From Lewinellaceae bacterium (GTDB taxonomy: Bacteria; Bacteroidota; Bacteroidia; Chitinophagales; Saprospiraceae): a stretch of 33,773 nt of DNA. The notes below the pieces were generated by a model. That model was not told where the DNA came from. It saw only the letters and a program-made list of their open reading frames with translations, and searched no databases. The position numbers and the translations under genes are program-made. Of the stretch, positions 8,111 through 16,315 are shown piece by piece (within the stretch, counting starts at the first letter, position 1; each line of letters opens with the position of its first letter). The stretch is taken from NCBI GenBank assembly GCA_020636445.1, contig JACJXV010000043.1, positions 1 to 33,773 on the forward strand, given 5' to 3'.

Positions 8111-8169
8111 TCGGACTATGTGCTTACAACCTGCGACTCCACAGGGATCAAAAATCTAAAGCAGGGTGA

Positions 8170-10482
8170 CTAAGTCAGAATTTGCAACTTGGCAAACTTG
8201 AGCATGATCCGGCGCTCGGGGCTATCGATTTCACTGAAATGAATGGTGGCTACCCGATTGTCCTGACTACCATCTACGCTGATTACCTTTCCTTCACCAA
8301 ATTTAAGGTGCAGCACTTTCATCCCAGCCTGAATCTGATTACTGGGACTGGGGGAAAAGGTTTTGGGATCAACCCGGAGCGGAGCCGACTGCGCGGTGGT
8401 TCGCCGTTGAAAATTCCCGCTGACGCTGGCACCCGGCGAAGCGGATTCCCGACCAGCAGACGCCGTACTGCTTCCCCGGCCAAAACTGGTGCCTGGAAGT
8501 GCTCCGGTACTTTCGAGGTGTTCGCGAGGCAGTTCCTCCAGAAAGCGACTTATTTCATTATAGCGCATCTGCCCAAACCGATACCGGCTCAAGGCATAGG
8601 ATAGCGTAAGAAATAGTTCCGCTCGCGTAATCGCTACATAAAACAACCGCCGCTCTTCATCTAGCCCTTCAGGGGTATCCAGAGCCATGAACGAAGGGAA
8701 TAGTTTCTCCTCCATCCCTACCAGGAAAATCGATTTAAACTCCAGCCCCTTGGCTGAGTGTACCGACATGAGGGTCACATAATCCCCCTCACTGTTTTCC
8801 TCATTATCAAAATCGGTAAGTAAGGCGATATTCTGTAAGTAAGAAGCCAATGACTTATCCTCCTGTCCGGTGGTTTCAGAGCTTTCATCCTCCTCAACAA
8901 AGGTTTTAATCCCATCCAGCAAGGCGTTCAGGTTTTCCAGTCGGCTCAATCCCTCCACAGTGGTGTCCGTCTTGAGGGTATCGATTAACCCTGCCCGCTC
9001 GGCGATAGTCACAGCAACCTCATACGCATTGCCCGTTTGGGCAAGCGTCATAAAACTTTGGATCATCCGGACGAAGGCGGCAATTGCCTTATGGGTACGG
9101 GGCCCTACATCAACGGTACCCAGCAGCTCCCACATAGGTTGGTTTGCCTCTCCTGCTGCTGCACTGATTTTATCAACTGTTGTATCGCCAATCGCCCGCT
9201 TCGGGTAGTTAATAACCCGCCGCAAGGCTTCCTCGTCCCGGGGGTTAACAGCCAGACGCAAGTAGGCGATCAGGTCTTTTACTTCTTTACGCTGATAAAA
9301 GGATAGTCCGCCAAAAACCCGGTAGGGAAGATTATACCGGCGCAGGTATTCCTCAAAAATCCGCGATTGGGCATTGGTCCGGTATAAAATGGCAATCTCC
9401 TTATTACTGAGATGATACCGGTTGCGCTGCTCAACGATAGTATCGACGACGCGTTTCCCCTCTTCGGTATCCGTAAGGGCTTTAATCACCTTGATTTTGT
9501 GTCCAACCCCTTTGTTCGACCAGATCGTTTTGGGGATCTGACGACGGTTATAGGCGATTACATGATTGGCAGCTTGTACAATCTGATCCGTAGATCGGTA
9601 ATTTTGCTCCAATTTGAATACCTGGATACCGTACTTCTGGAAATCTTCCTCAAAGTCAAGGATATTCTGGATGGTAGCTCCCCGAAAAGCGTAGATCGAC
9701 TGGGCATCATCTCCCACTACGCAAATATTCCGAGGGCTACCCTCAAATTGGACTAATTTCCGGATGATGGCGTATTGCAGGTGATTGGTATCCTGAAACT
9801 CATCTACCAGAACGTATTTAAACCGGGCACGATATTTATCCAGAACACCATCCGGATTCTGCTGGATGAGTTCATATAACCGATACAGCAAATCATCGAA
9901 ATCCATCGCACCCGATCGCTTGCAGCGCTCGGTGTATTTCTGATAGATGACATGGGTGTACTGGCGCTTCGCCATGCGGTCCTGCTCCATCAACTCCTCA
10001 TTCTCGGCATAGAGCCGGGGCGTGATCAGGGAGCTTTTCGCCGAGGAAATACGCGACCGGATAGCATTGGTGTTATAAACCGATTTATCAAGGTTCAGTT
10101 CCTTTATGATGGCATTGATTACACTGGCGGAGTCATCACTGTCATAAATGGTAAAATTGCTGGGGTAACCGATTTTTTCCGCTTCCACCCGCAGGATACG
10201 GGCAAAGATCGCGTGGAAGGTTCCGGCCCAAACCCGGTTGGCAGCATCGCCAACTACCCGCTCGATACGCTCCTTCATTTCCCGGGCCGCCTTATTAGTA
10301 AAGGTCAGCGCTAAAATCTCCCAGGGGGCCACCCCCTTTTCAATCAGGTGTGCAATCCGGTAAGTAAGTACCCGCGTTTTCCCGGAGCCAGGTCCCGCCA
10401 CGACCAATACCGGCCCATCGGTCTGAATGACGGCTTTACGCTGTACTTCATTCAACTCGTCTAAATAGGATTTACCCGTCAT
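8170..10482 (-). CDS. uvrD: ATP-dependent 3'-5' DNA helicase, UvrD/PcrA family
   Basis: This is an SF1A helicase used in nucleotide-excision and mismatch repair and in clearing proteins or RNA polymerase from DNA. The 770 residues contain every motif in order: Q motif (LNEVQRKAV), Walker A GPGSGKTR with K35, Ia (LALTFTNKAAREM), Walker B VDEFQDTN, III (VVGDDAQSIYAFRGA), IV (QNYRS), V (LMSVHSAKGLEF) and VI (RRLFYVAITRAE). A low-complexity Ser/Gly linker (about 660-705) precedes a C-terminal beta-rich domain (GMKVLHLKFGEGKVISVDG). That PcrA/UvrD C-terminal domain binds RNA polymerase in relatives. ATG at 10482. It is separated by 80 bp from the upstream AhpD-like gene on the same strand. Confidence 0.96.
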   Translation of the reverse strand: MTGKSYLDELNEVQRKAVIQTDGPVLVVAGPGSGKTRVLTYRIAHLIEKGVAPWEILALTFTNKAAREMKERIERVVGDAANRVWAGTFHAIFARILRVEAEKIGYPSNFTIYDSDDSASVINAIIKELNLDKSVYNTNAIRSRISSAKSSLITPRLYAENEELMEQDRMAKRQYTHVIYQKYTERCKRSGAMDFDDLLYRLYELIQQNPDGVLDKYRARFKYVLVDEFQDTNHLQYAIIRKLVQFEGSPRNICVVGDDAQSIYAFRGATIQNILDFEEDFQKYGIQVFKLEQNYRSTDQIVQAANHVIAYNRRQIPKTIWSNKGVGHKIKVIKALTDTEEGKRVVDTIVEQRNRYHLSNKEIAILYRTNAQSRIFEEYLRRYNLPYRVFGGLSFYQRKEVKDLIAYLRLAVNPRDEEALRRVINYPKRAIGDTTVDKISAAAGEANQPMWELLGTVDVGPRTHKAIAAFVRMIQSFMTLAQTGNAYEVAVTIAERAGLIDTLKTDTTVEGLSRLENLNALLDGIKTFVEEDESSETTGQEDKSLASYLQNIALLTDFDNEENSEGDYVTLMSVHSAKGLEFKSIFLVGMEEKLFPSFMALDTPEGLDEERRLFYVAITRAELFLTLSYALSRYRFGQMRYNEISRFLEELPREHLESTGALPGTSFGRGSSTASAGRESASPGASVSGNFQRRTTAQSAPLRVDPKTFSPSPSNQIQAGMKVLHLKFGEGKVISVDGSQDNRVATIHFSEIDSPERRIMLKFAKLQILT

Positions 10483-10562
10483 CCTTCACGTATTTCGCTA
10501 ATTTACAAAATCAGGTCCAGGGTTGGCTGTCGTTTTCATTCATGGTTGCGAGGCGAACCCAC

Positions 10563-10907
10563 CTACCCCGCTTGCTCCAGCGCCTCCCAATATTCTACTG
10601 CTCGGCGAGTGTGGGGTATACAGATGGAGCCTCCCACGAGGTTCGCAATGGCAAAAACCTCAAAAACTTCATCCTTAGTGACACCCAATTCATAACAAGT
10701 GCCTAAATGATAGCGGATGCAATCATCGCAACGAAGAACCATTGAGGCAACCAACCCCAAAAGCTCCTTGGTTTTATGGTCTAATGCCCCATCCTGATAC
10801 GCCTGGTGATCCAGACTCCAAAACCGTTTAATGACCTTGTTATCCTGCCCCAGGATCTTGTCATTCATCCGGGTACGGTAGTTATTGAATTCTTCTACGA
10901 TCGACAT
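10563..10907 (-). CDS. Carboxymuconolactone decarboxylase/AhpD-like protein
   Basis: A small alpha-helical protein of 114 residues of the CMD/AhpD superfamily. It has the redox-type C60-x-x-C63 pair followed by H67 (MVLRCDDCIRYHLG), the signature of members acting as alkylhydroperoxidase-like or thiol-disulfide proteins rather than as lactone decarboxylases. The rest of the helix bundle (TKDEVFEVFAIANLVGGS) is also typical. It is encoded 80 bp upstream of uvrD on the same strand. No ahpC partner is in view, so an antioxidant role is an inference from the CxxC motif alone. Confidence 0.88.
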   Translation of the reverse strand: MSIVEEFNNYRTRMNDKILGQDNKVIKRFWSLDHQAYQDGALDHKTKELLGLVASMVLRCDDCIRYHLGTCYELGVTKDEVFEVFAIANLVGGSICIPHTRRAVEYWEALEQAG

Positions 10908-11261
10908 AATGGCTTTTTATTTTCCGCCAAAGGTAGGGAAAAATGATGGATCGCTAAGACCCGATGGAGCAGCTTTGTCGCCGATAAAACCCCTTGCTAT
11001 AAACAGAAACCTGATGGGTAAACATTCCAATAGGAGTCATCCCGAATTCTGGCTTGCCCGCCATAGCGGGTAAATTTGAATATCCGGAAATAAGAGGCAA
11101 ACTGACAGAAAAACGATCCGAAGATCGTTTAGGCCTCAGGCCTGGGCGGGAGTCTGGAGACTCCCCCCAACAAATCTTCGATAGCGGTATCAGCGTACCG
11201 TTAGCCCAATAGCTTGCGACCTTCCAATCGCGGCTACGGATTAGAGTTAAAACAACCCTGA
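10908..11261. other. 354-bp intergenic region with several hairpins
   Basis: No gene seen. It contains a short GC hairpin cccgc-cata-gcggg (11057-11070), the cUUCGg terminator (11101-11130), an aggcct direct repeat at 11131-11142, and a second perfect hairpin gggagtct/agactccc (11148-11165). Towards 10908 it should hold the promoter of the AhpD-like gene, which I could not locate. Confidence 0.6.
11104..11130 (-). terminator. UUCG-tetraloop terminator for the NTF2-like gene
   Basis: On the minus strand aaacgatc-TTCG-gatcgttt forms an 8-bp stem capped by the very stable cUUCGg tetraloop and runs directly into a T-rich tract (TTTTTCTG). It lies about 130 bp beyond the stop of the minus-strand gene at 11262. 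Confidence 0.75.
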
Positions 11262-11792
11262 TTAATCTTTCGCCAGAGGAGTGCCCTTAGCAAAATCATC
11301 GGCAGTAAGCGCTCCGTTTTCCGAAGTGTCGGAATCGACCAGAATTCGCCAACGGCCATTTTCTTTGCGCAGGACTACCTGGAAATGACCGTAATAAGAG
11401 CGCAATTCCTGGCCGGGAATTTTCATGTCCACCCGGTAATAACCTGACTCATAAGCCAACTCTCCCTGGGCAATACGCTCTGTAAAAGAAAAAACGATGG
11501 ATCGCTGGATATTGCGGCTGCGGGTCCGCTGATTGGTCTCCATTGTGTCATCCCAATAATCCCGCCCGCCAATAATTTTCTGCTGATCGCGCAGTACACG
11601 AATCACATCGGGGCTATGCAGTTGCATAAACGCAGCACCATCCAGAGAGGCATAAGTAGCCATGAATGGGCGCCAGATCTGTTGGTTAATCTCATCCTGA
11701 AGATTGCTATTCCCCTGTGCAGCAACCTTCCCAACACTACATACAAACAAAACCAGCAAAGAAAAAGATCGAAGGGTCATGTGTGGATTCAT
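11262..11792 (-). CDS. Exported NTF2-like (SnoaL/DUF4440-type) protein
   Basis: This is a 176-residue protein with an N-terminal signal peptide (FSLLVLFVCSVGKVAAQG, cleavage near residue 25). A cone-shaped NTF2-like domain follows: an initial helix (INQQIWRPFMATYASLDGAAFMQLHSPDVIRVL) and then beta-strands ending in GHFQVVLRKENGRWRILVDSDT. That closing pattern is typical of SnoaL/DUF4440 proteins. The fold serves both enzymes and ligand-binding proteins; no catalytic residue can be assigned, so the function is unknown. Two starts are possible, ATG 11792 (used) or ATG 11780; the latter gives a cleaner signal peptide. It is monocistronic and divergent from the carbonic anhydrase. Confidence 0.82.
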   Translation of the reverse strand: MNPHMTLRSFSLLVLFVCSVGKVAAQGNSNLQDEINQQIWRPFMATYASLDGAAFMQLHSPDVIRVLRDQQKIIGGRDYWDDTMETNQRTRSRNIQRSIVFSFTERIAQGELAYESGYYRVDMKIPGQELRSYYGHFQVVLRKENGRWRILVDSDTSENGALTADDFAKGTPLAKD

Positions 11793-11957
11793 TTAACGGC
11801 CCTTAAGGCTTATGGGTGAAAAAAGGATGTGACTTCCATCACTGCATAGTTCTATCCGAAGGGTGACTTTTGCAGCAACAAGCGGTGGTTAATTTCTCAG
11901 GGAAGTTACCCGCTTCTCGTACGAATGTCAAGTGTAATCATACAAATTTAAACGCAA

Positions 11958-12572
11958 ATGGACCCTCGACTGGCCAAGTTCCTGCAAACCAACGCGCAAT
12001 GGGCCGCAGCCCACCAACATGAGAATCCCATCTATTTTGACCAATTGAAAGCCGGGCAGAAACCACATGCTCTATTGCTGGGCTGCTCCGATAGTCGTGT
12101 TTCACCCAGTGTCGTCATGGGAGCAGAGTTGGGCGAAGTTTTTGTCCATCGAAACATTGCTAATGTAGTAGCCCATTCCGATCTAAATTTTTTAAGCGTC
12201 CTCCAATATGCCATTGAGGTTTTGGAAGTAAGAGAAATCATCGTTTTTGGCCATTATGGCTGTGGAGGCATAAAAGCTGCCATGGATGACGAAGCTTTCG
12301 GCCTCATCGACAACTGGTTGGCGAATATTAAAGACGTAATGGAGTTTCATGCCAAGGAGCTAGATGCCATAACAGATCCTCAGCTACGCCATGATCGCCT
12401 GGTCGAATTGAACGTGCTGGCCCAAATAAAGAACCTACAACAGACTTCCGTAATTAGAAAAGCAATAAAAAAGGGAATAACCATCCATATCCACGGATGG
12501 ATTTACGACTTTAGCACCGGTCATATCAAGGTTGTTTATGAGCCCGCAAATGAACCCGCTCCCCAGCTGTAG
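11958..12572 (+). CDS. Beta-class carbonic anhydrase
   Basis: This zinc enzyme interconverts CO2 and bicarbonate. The 204-residue cytoplasmic protein has the full beta-class set: C43 with D45 and R47 in GCSDSRVSPS, and H99 with C102 in VFGHYGCGG. These are the three zinc ligands plus the Asp-Arg dyad. The family motif EVFVHRNIANVV (60-71) and the C-terminal HGWIYDFSTGHIKVV are intact, and the length is that of the Can-type bacterial enzymes. ATG at 11958 is the only sensible start. It stands alone on the plus strand between two minus-strand genes. Supply of bicarbonate for carboxylations is the expected role. Confidence 0.95.
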   Translation: MDPRLAKFLQTNAQWAAAHQHENPIYFDQLKAGQKPHALLLGCSDSRVSPSVVMGAELGEVFVHRNIANVVAHSDLNFLSVLQYAIEVLEVREIIVFGHYGCGGIKAAMDDEAFGLIDNWLANIKDVMEFHAKELDAITDPQLRHDRLVELNVLAQIKNLQQTSVIRKAIKKGITIHIHGWIYDFSTGHIKVVYEPANEPAPQL

Positions 12573-12587
12573 CGTCAATTTTTCTAA

Positions 12588-12616
12588 AAAAAAGCGGAGC
12601 GACAATGTCGCTCCGC
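12588..12616 (-). terminator. Terminator for the secreted HYR-like protein gene
   Basis: A perfect 10-bp GC-rich stem (gcggagcgac at 12594-12603, gtcgctccgc at 12607-12616) has a 3-nt loop. Read on the minus strand it is followed by eight T's. It lies 117 bp beyond the stop of the minus-strand gene at 12733. Confidence 0.85.
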
Positions 12617-12657
12617 AAAAATCCTCGTTAAGAAACCCTTCACAAAAAAACTTTTCT

Positions 12658-12681
12658 GTACGCTGGCGTACGTATCTTTTT
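12658..12681 (+). terminator. Possible weak terminator for the carbonic anhydrase gene
   Basis: A short stem gtacg/cgtac (12658-12662, 12667-12671) with loop ctgg is followed by TATCTTTTT. A flanking A-run and T-run could extend the pairing. The short core stem makes this a tentative call. Confidence 0.35.
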
Positions 12682-12732
12682 GTTCAGAATGGGATTAAAA
12701 GGGTCGATTATGATTGATCATGCGTGAGGGGG

Positions 12733-13812
12733 TTAATTCAAACGTTGAGGATTGTGTTTACTATTCGTATCCCGGGCTTCGGTTACTCCACCGGGAAGAG
12801 AAATTTTTTGTTTGCCTTGTAGTACATTTTGCCCGACGGCATCCGTAACGGTCCAGTGACGGATAACGATCGCTTGTCCGCGGGAGTCCAATTGCCACTC
12901 ATCGCGATAGTTAGCTGAAAATCCACATTGCTGAGCGGTGCTTAGCGGCACTTGTTTTACAGAAGCATCCCGATCTTCAAACTCCAGATATGGGGATCCG
13001 GTGTAGATTGGGGACACCTGGCCTAGTGCATCCAATTGGTCAGCGGGAAGCCGTACATCCATAAGTGCTGGACGGTAAAATGCAATATATTGACTGACTT
13101 GTGCTTCGCGGCCATCTTGTGCCGTAGCAACCCAATGGCGTTCAATCATCGTATACGCTTGGGTCAGAAACCGCATACCTTGTAGGGCTACTGGCTGATT
13201 ACCGGTAGCTAACAGTTGAATTTGCAGTGTCTCTCCAGCCGGGATGAACCCTGAGTAAATAGCCCCTGGTCCGCCTTCCTGACGTTCTCCCTGGCTCGAA
13301 ACCAATGCCAGCCGGGCTTGCGAAGCCCCTTCCCAATCCAGAACCAGATAGCCATCTGCCGGCATGGTTATTTCCCAGGCCTGCCCGGCGATTAGCTTAA
13401 TTTGTTGGCTGGGGTTGTCGATATTAAATGGGGCAATCGCCCCTGCCACGGTAATTGCGGAACCATTTCGGGGCATCAGCCGCCAATTAGTGGCAGAAAA
13501 ATACCCGGTAAATCCCTGTTGGGCGTCACTCAACGTATATTCCTGGTCCTGGTAGGTATATGTCTCCAGCAGATTACCTTCATCCACCAGTGCCGGAACC
13601 GGCAACTGAGAGAGATCTGTCGGCGAAAGGCATGACAGGGCTACCGGGGAGGGCTGTGTGATAGTAAAGACTGGCAATGCATCCAGCGAATAAACACTGG
13701 TGCTTTGGAGGTAGGTGCCCACAGCTCCTGTCTGGGCAAAAAGCCCCGCGCAACCTCCGGCAATGCCGAAAGCAGAAAACAGAATACGCTGAATTGCTCC
13801 CGATGTATACAT
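12733..13812 (-). CDS. Secreted protein with HYR-like modules, function unknown
   Basis: From the ATG at 13812 this is a 359-residue protein with a probable signal peptide (ILFSAFGIAGGCAGLFAQT, cleavage near residue 28). The frame is open to 13953, but that extension has no such signal and I consider it non-coding. Most of the protein is predicted to be beta-rich. Two motifs recur: IERHWVATAQDGREAQVSQYI (from about 223) and IRHWTVTDAVGQNVLQGKQKI (from about 317). This pattern resembles the HYR/Ig-like repeats of Bacteroidota surface proteins, where R-x-W-x-x-x-D-x-x-G is common. There is no type IX sorting domain at the C-terminus. I cannot assign a function; it is monocistronic with its own terminator. 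Confidence 0.7.
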   Translation of the reverse strand: MYTSGAIQRILFSAFGIAGGCAGLFAQTGAVGTYLQSTSVYSLDALPVFTITQPSPVALSCLSPTDLSQLPVPALVDEGNLLETYTYQDQEYTLSDAQQGFTGYFSATNWRLMPRNGSAITVAGAIAPFNIDNPSQQIKLIAGQAWEITMPADGYLVLDWEGASQARLALVSSQGERQEGGPGAIYSGFIPAGETLQIQLLATGNQPVALQGMRFLTQAYTMIERHWVATAQDGREAQVSQYIAFYRPALMDVRLPADQLDALGQVSPIYTGSPYLEFEDRDASVKQVPLSTAQQCGFSANYRDEWQLDSRGQAIVIRHWTVTDAVGQNVLQGKQKISLPGGVTEARDTNSKHNPQRLN

Positions 13813-14299
13813 GGGTGTTAAGTTTCGATAAGTCAGACAATAAGACGCAAAGGTCACTTGCAGGTAACGAATCTTAACACCTACGCCAAGCAGAAACAGC
13901 AAAAAATTTGTGGGATACAGACAGTGGAGGACTAAAAAGAAAGAAATGGCCAATTGATGGCCAGGGTGTGTAAATAGTTAGCATGGGATTAAATCAGTTT
14001 AGGGATTACGATGCTGCACTCAAAATGCAGTTTTTATAACAATTGTTACAAATATACAGGATCTGCTGGGGAGATGCATACCCGATTGGGGTTATTTTTT
14101 CGCAAAAAATGTTAAATTTTATCCATATCATCCTTTTGCCGGATTTTTTTGCGTTCCCGGTCGGCATTTTGTTTTTTTGATTCCCCATGGGTTGTTCCTG
14201 CGCTGAATTTCTCTGAACCCAGGTTGCTCTCCCCCGAGTCTCAAAACCAATTCACCCGGATACTGTTTACAGTGGGTTATCCTGAGGTTTAGTCAGGAT
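13813..14299. other. 487-bp intergenic region between divergent genes
   Basis: No convincing gene. Visible structures are the 12-bp palindrome taacaattgtta (14037-14048), an AT-rich stretch around 14090-14160, and a 7-bp stem hairpin atcctga/tcaggat (14279-14299) immediately before the first ATG of the SRPBCC gene. A 60-codon minus-strand frame at 14006-14188 has atypical composition and is probably not coding. Confidence 0.55.
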
Positions 14300-14782
14300 A
14301 TGTATAAAACAATAGCTATGCGCGTAAAATATAAAGAGTGGCAACAGCGGATTCCACGGCCACTGGCGGAAGTTTGGCATTTTTTTTCCCGTCCTGAGAA
14401 CCTGGACGAAATGACTCCCGGAGATGTTAAATTTCAAATCCTTTCCGATATCTCGGGCCAGGAAATGTTTGCCGGGATGATCATTGATTACACTATTCGG
14501 CCTATTCTCAATATTCCTTTATACTGGGTAACTGAAATTACCCATATCAAAGAGGGGGAATATTTCATCGATGAACAACGGGTGGGTCCTTACGCCATGT
14601 GGCACCATCAGCATTTGTTCTTCCCGCAACCGGACGGCAGCACCCTGATGGTCGACAAACTTCACTACCGGGTAGGAATGGGCCCCTTGGGGAGTCTGGC
14701 TAATGCGCTTTTTGTTGAGCGGAAAGTGGAAGAGATTTTCAAGTTCCGCCGCCAGGCAGTCGAGCAATTTTTTGGTACTTAA
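14300..14782 (+). CDS. SRPBCC-family ligand-binding protein
   Basis: A 160-residue protein of the SRPBCC (START/Bet v 1-like) fold. It starts with a KEWQQRIPRPLAEVWHFFSRPENLDEMTP segment, the classical first strand and helix pair, and ends with the long C-terminal helix that lines the ligand cavity (VEEIFKFRRQAVEQFFG). Relatives in bacteria are small hydrophobic-ligand binding proteins of unknown physiological role, often annotated as cyclase/dehydrase-like or cell-division-inhibitor-like. Starts at 14300 (used) and 14318 are both ATG; the domain itself needs only the second. Its TAA overlaps the stop of the convergent MATE gene in the shared tetranucleotide TTAA. Confidence 0.85.
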   Translation: MYKTIAMRVKYKEWQQRIPRPLAEVWHFFSRPENLDEMTPGDVKFQILSDISGQEMFAGMIIDYTIRPILNIPLYWVTEITHIKEGEYFIDEQRVGPYAMWHHQHLFFPQPDGSTLMVDKLHYRVGMGPLGSLANALFVERKVEEIFKFRRQAVEQFFGT

Positions 14783-16164
14783 ATCTTAACTGTCTTCCAG
14801 TGGCCGCGTCGAAAGATCATAATTGCCAAAACGGCAAGAATGGTTTCACTTACAGCAATAGCTGTACAGATACCGGCTACCTCCCATTCCAAACCAACAG
14901 CCAACCCATAAGCCAGGGGGATTTCTATGGCCCAAAAACAAACCAGATTAATCAGCGTAGGCGTGCGGGTATCCCCTGCCCCATTAAAAGCCTGCGCAAT
15001 GATCATTCCATAAGCATAAAAAACATACCCCAGGCAAACGATCCGCAAGCACAATACCCCTGTATCGACAACCCCCGGGGTCGTGTCAAAAAGCTGAATG
15101 AGTCCGGGAGCAAATACGAAGAAAAGGATCGATACACCGACCAGAAAGTACATATTATACTTTCCCGCCTGCCAAACGGATTGTTCAGCCCGTTCAGGCT
15201 GGCCTGCGCCTAAATTCTGGCCAACCAGAGTAGCCGCAGCATTTGCCAGCCCCCAGGAAGGCAAGATGGTGAAAATTACCAGGCGAATAGCAATCGTATA
15301 GCCTGCCAGGGCCTCGCTGCCAAAACGCGCCATAATGCGCATTAAAAAAACCCAGCTGGCCGACCCAATCAGGAACTGCCCTGCCCCGGTAACGGAAACC
15401 TTCAGCAGCCGGCGAATAACCGGCCAATCGATCTGCGCCGGAGCTTTTCGCAACGGAACAATACTATTACCTCCCCAAAGTAAATAAAGCTGATAAGCCA
15501 CACCCGTGCCTCTCCCGATCGTCGTAGCCAGGGCTGCACCCGTGACCCCCATTTCAGGAAAAGGCCCCAGGCCAAAAATTAATATAGGATCCAGCAGGAT
15601 ATTGATGCCATTGGCCAGCCACAGGCTCCGCATGGCCAATGTAGCATCGCCAGCACCCCGAAAAACCCCGTTAAGCAGAAACAATAACATGATGACAACA
15701 TTACTCCCGAAGGCAATCCGCGCGTAGGTAGTTCCCGTTGCCAGTACTTCTGCATCGGCCCCCATTAGGCGTAAAACATCGTCAGCCAGCCACACCCCGA
15801 ATATCCCCAAAACAAAGCTAATGCACAGCCCTATCAGGATAGCTTGCCGGGCAGCAACCGCCGCCGCCAACCTGTTGTTTTCGCCAACCCGGCGGGCTAC
15901 CATCGCCGTTGCCCCCATACTCAATCCAATAGCCAAAGCGTAAAGCAAGGTAATAACGGATTCCGTTAGCCCTACCGTAGCAACCGCCGCAACACTCACC
16001 CGCGCAACAAAAAAGGCATCAACTACAGCAAATAATGCTTCCATCACCATTTCCAAAATCATCGGAATAGACAATAGAATCAGCGCATGGTTAATACTCC
16101 CGGTAACGTAGCTTTTTTCTTCTCCGGAAAGAGCTTCGCGCAACAGCGCTATCATTTTTTGCAT
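14779..16164 (-). CDS. MATE-family efflux transporter
   Basis: A 461-residue polytopic inner-membrane protein with twelve expected helices in two homologous bundles. Typical features are the N-terminal GSINHALILLSIPMILEMVMEALFAVVDAFFVARV segment, LTESVITLLYALAIGLSMGATAMVARRVGE in the first half, and AATLVGQNLGAGQPERAEQSVW opening the second. MATE proteins export drugs, dyes or metabolites using sodium or proton gradients; the substrate is not predictable. The open frame begins with a TTG at 16185, but I choose the ATG at 16164 (MQKMIALLREAL); 16155 is also possible. It converges with the SRPBCC gene, sharing stop-codon bases. Confidence 0.93.
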   Translation of the reverse strand: MQKMIALLREALSGEEKSYVTGSINHALILLSIPMILEMVMEALFAVVDAFFVARVSVAAVATVGLTESVITLLYALAIGLSMGATAMVARRVGENNRLAAAVAARQAILIGLCISFVLGIFGVWLADDVLRLMGADAEVLATGTTYARIAFGSNVVIMLLFLLNGVFRGAGDATLAMRSLWLANGINILLDPILIFGLGPFPEMGVTGAALATTIGRGTGVAYQLYLLWGGNSIVPLRKAPAQIDWPVIRRLLKVSVTGAGQFLIGSASWVFLMRIMARFGSEALAGYTIAIRLVIFTILPSWGLANAAATLVGQNLGAGQPERAEQSVWQAGKYNMYFLVGVSILFFVFAPGLIQLFDTTPGVVDTGVLCLRIVCLGYVFYAYGMIIAQAFNGAGDTRTPTLINLVCFWAIEIPLAYGLAVGLEWEVAGICTAIAVSETILAVLAIMIFRRGHWKTVKI

Positions 16165-16315
16165 CACCAGTAGGTTTGGGCACAAGGTAATCAGCTATCC
16201 CCTGGTTAGGAATTCCAACCCTGGTTTACCTTAAATGGAATAAATAAGTTCCCATTTGCCCGAGAAAAACCAGAATTTCCGCCACTTTTCCTATTTTCCA
16301 GAAAAAATCGGTCTT

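Noticed and set aside
14037..14048. taacaattgtta palindrome as an operator
   Set aside because: A perfect 12-bp palindrome in AT-rich DNA with no adjacent regulator and no second copy; it can easily occur by chance.
14006..14188. 60-codon minus-strand open frame in the intergenic gap
   Set aside because: AT-rich low-information sequence, no family features, and it overlaps palindromic regulatory-looking DNA.
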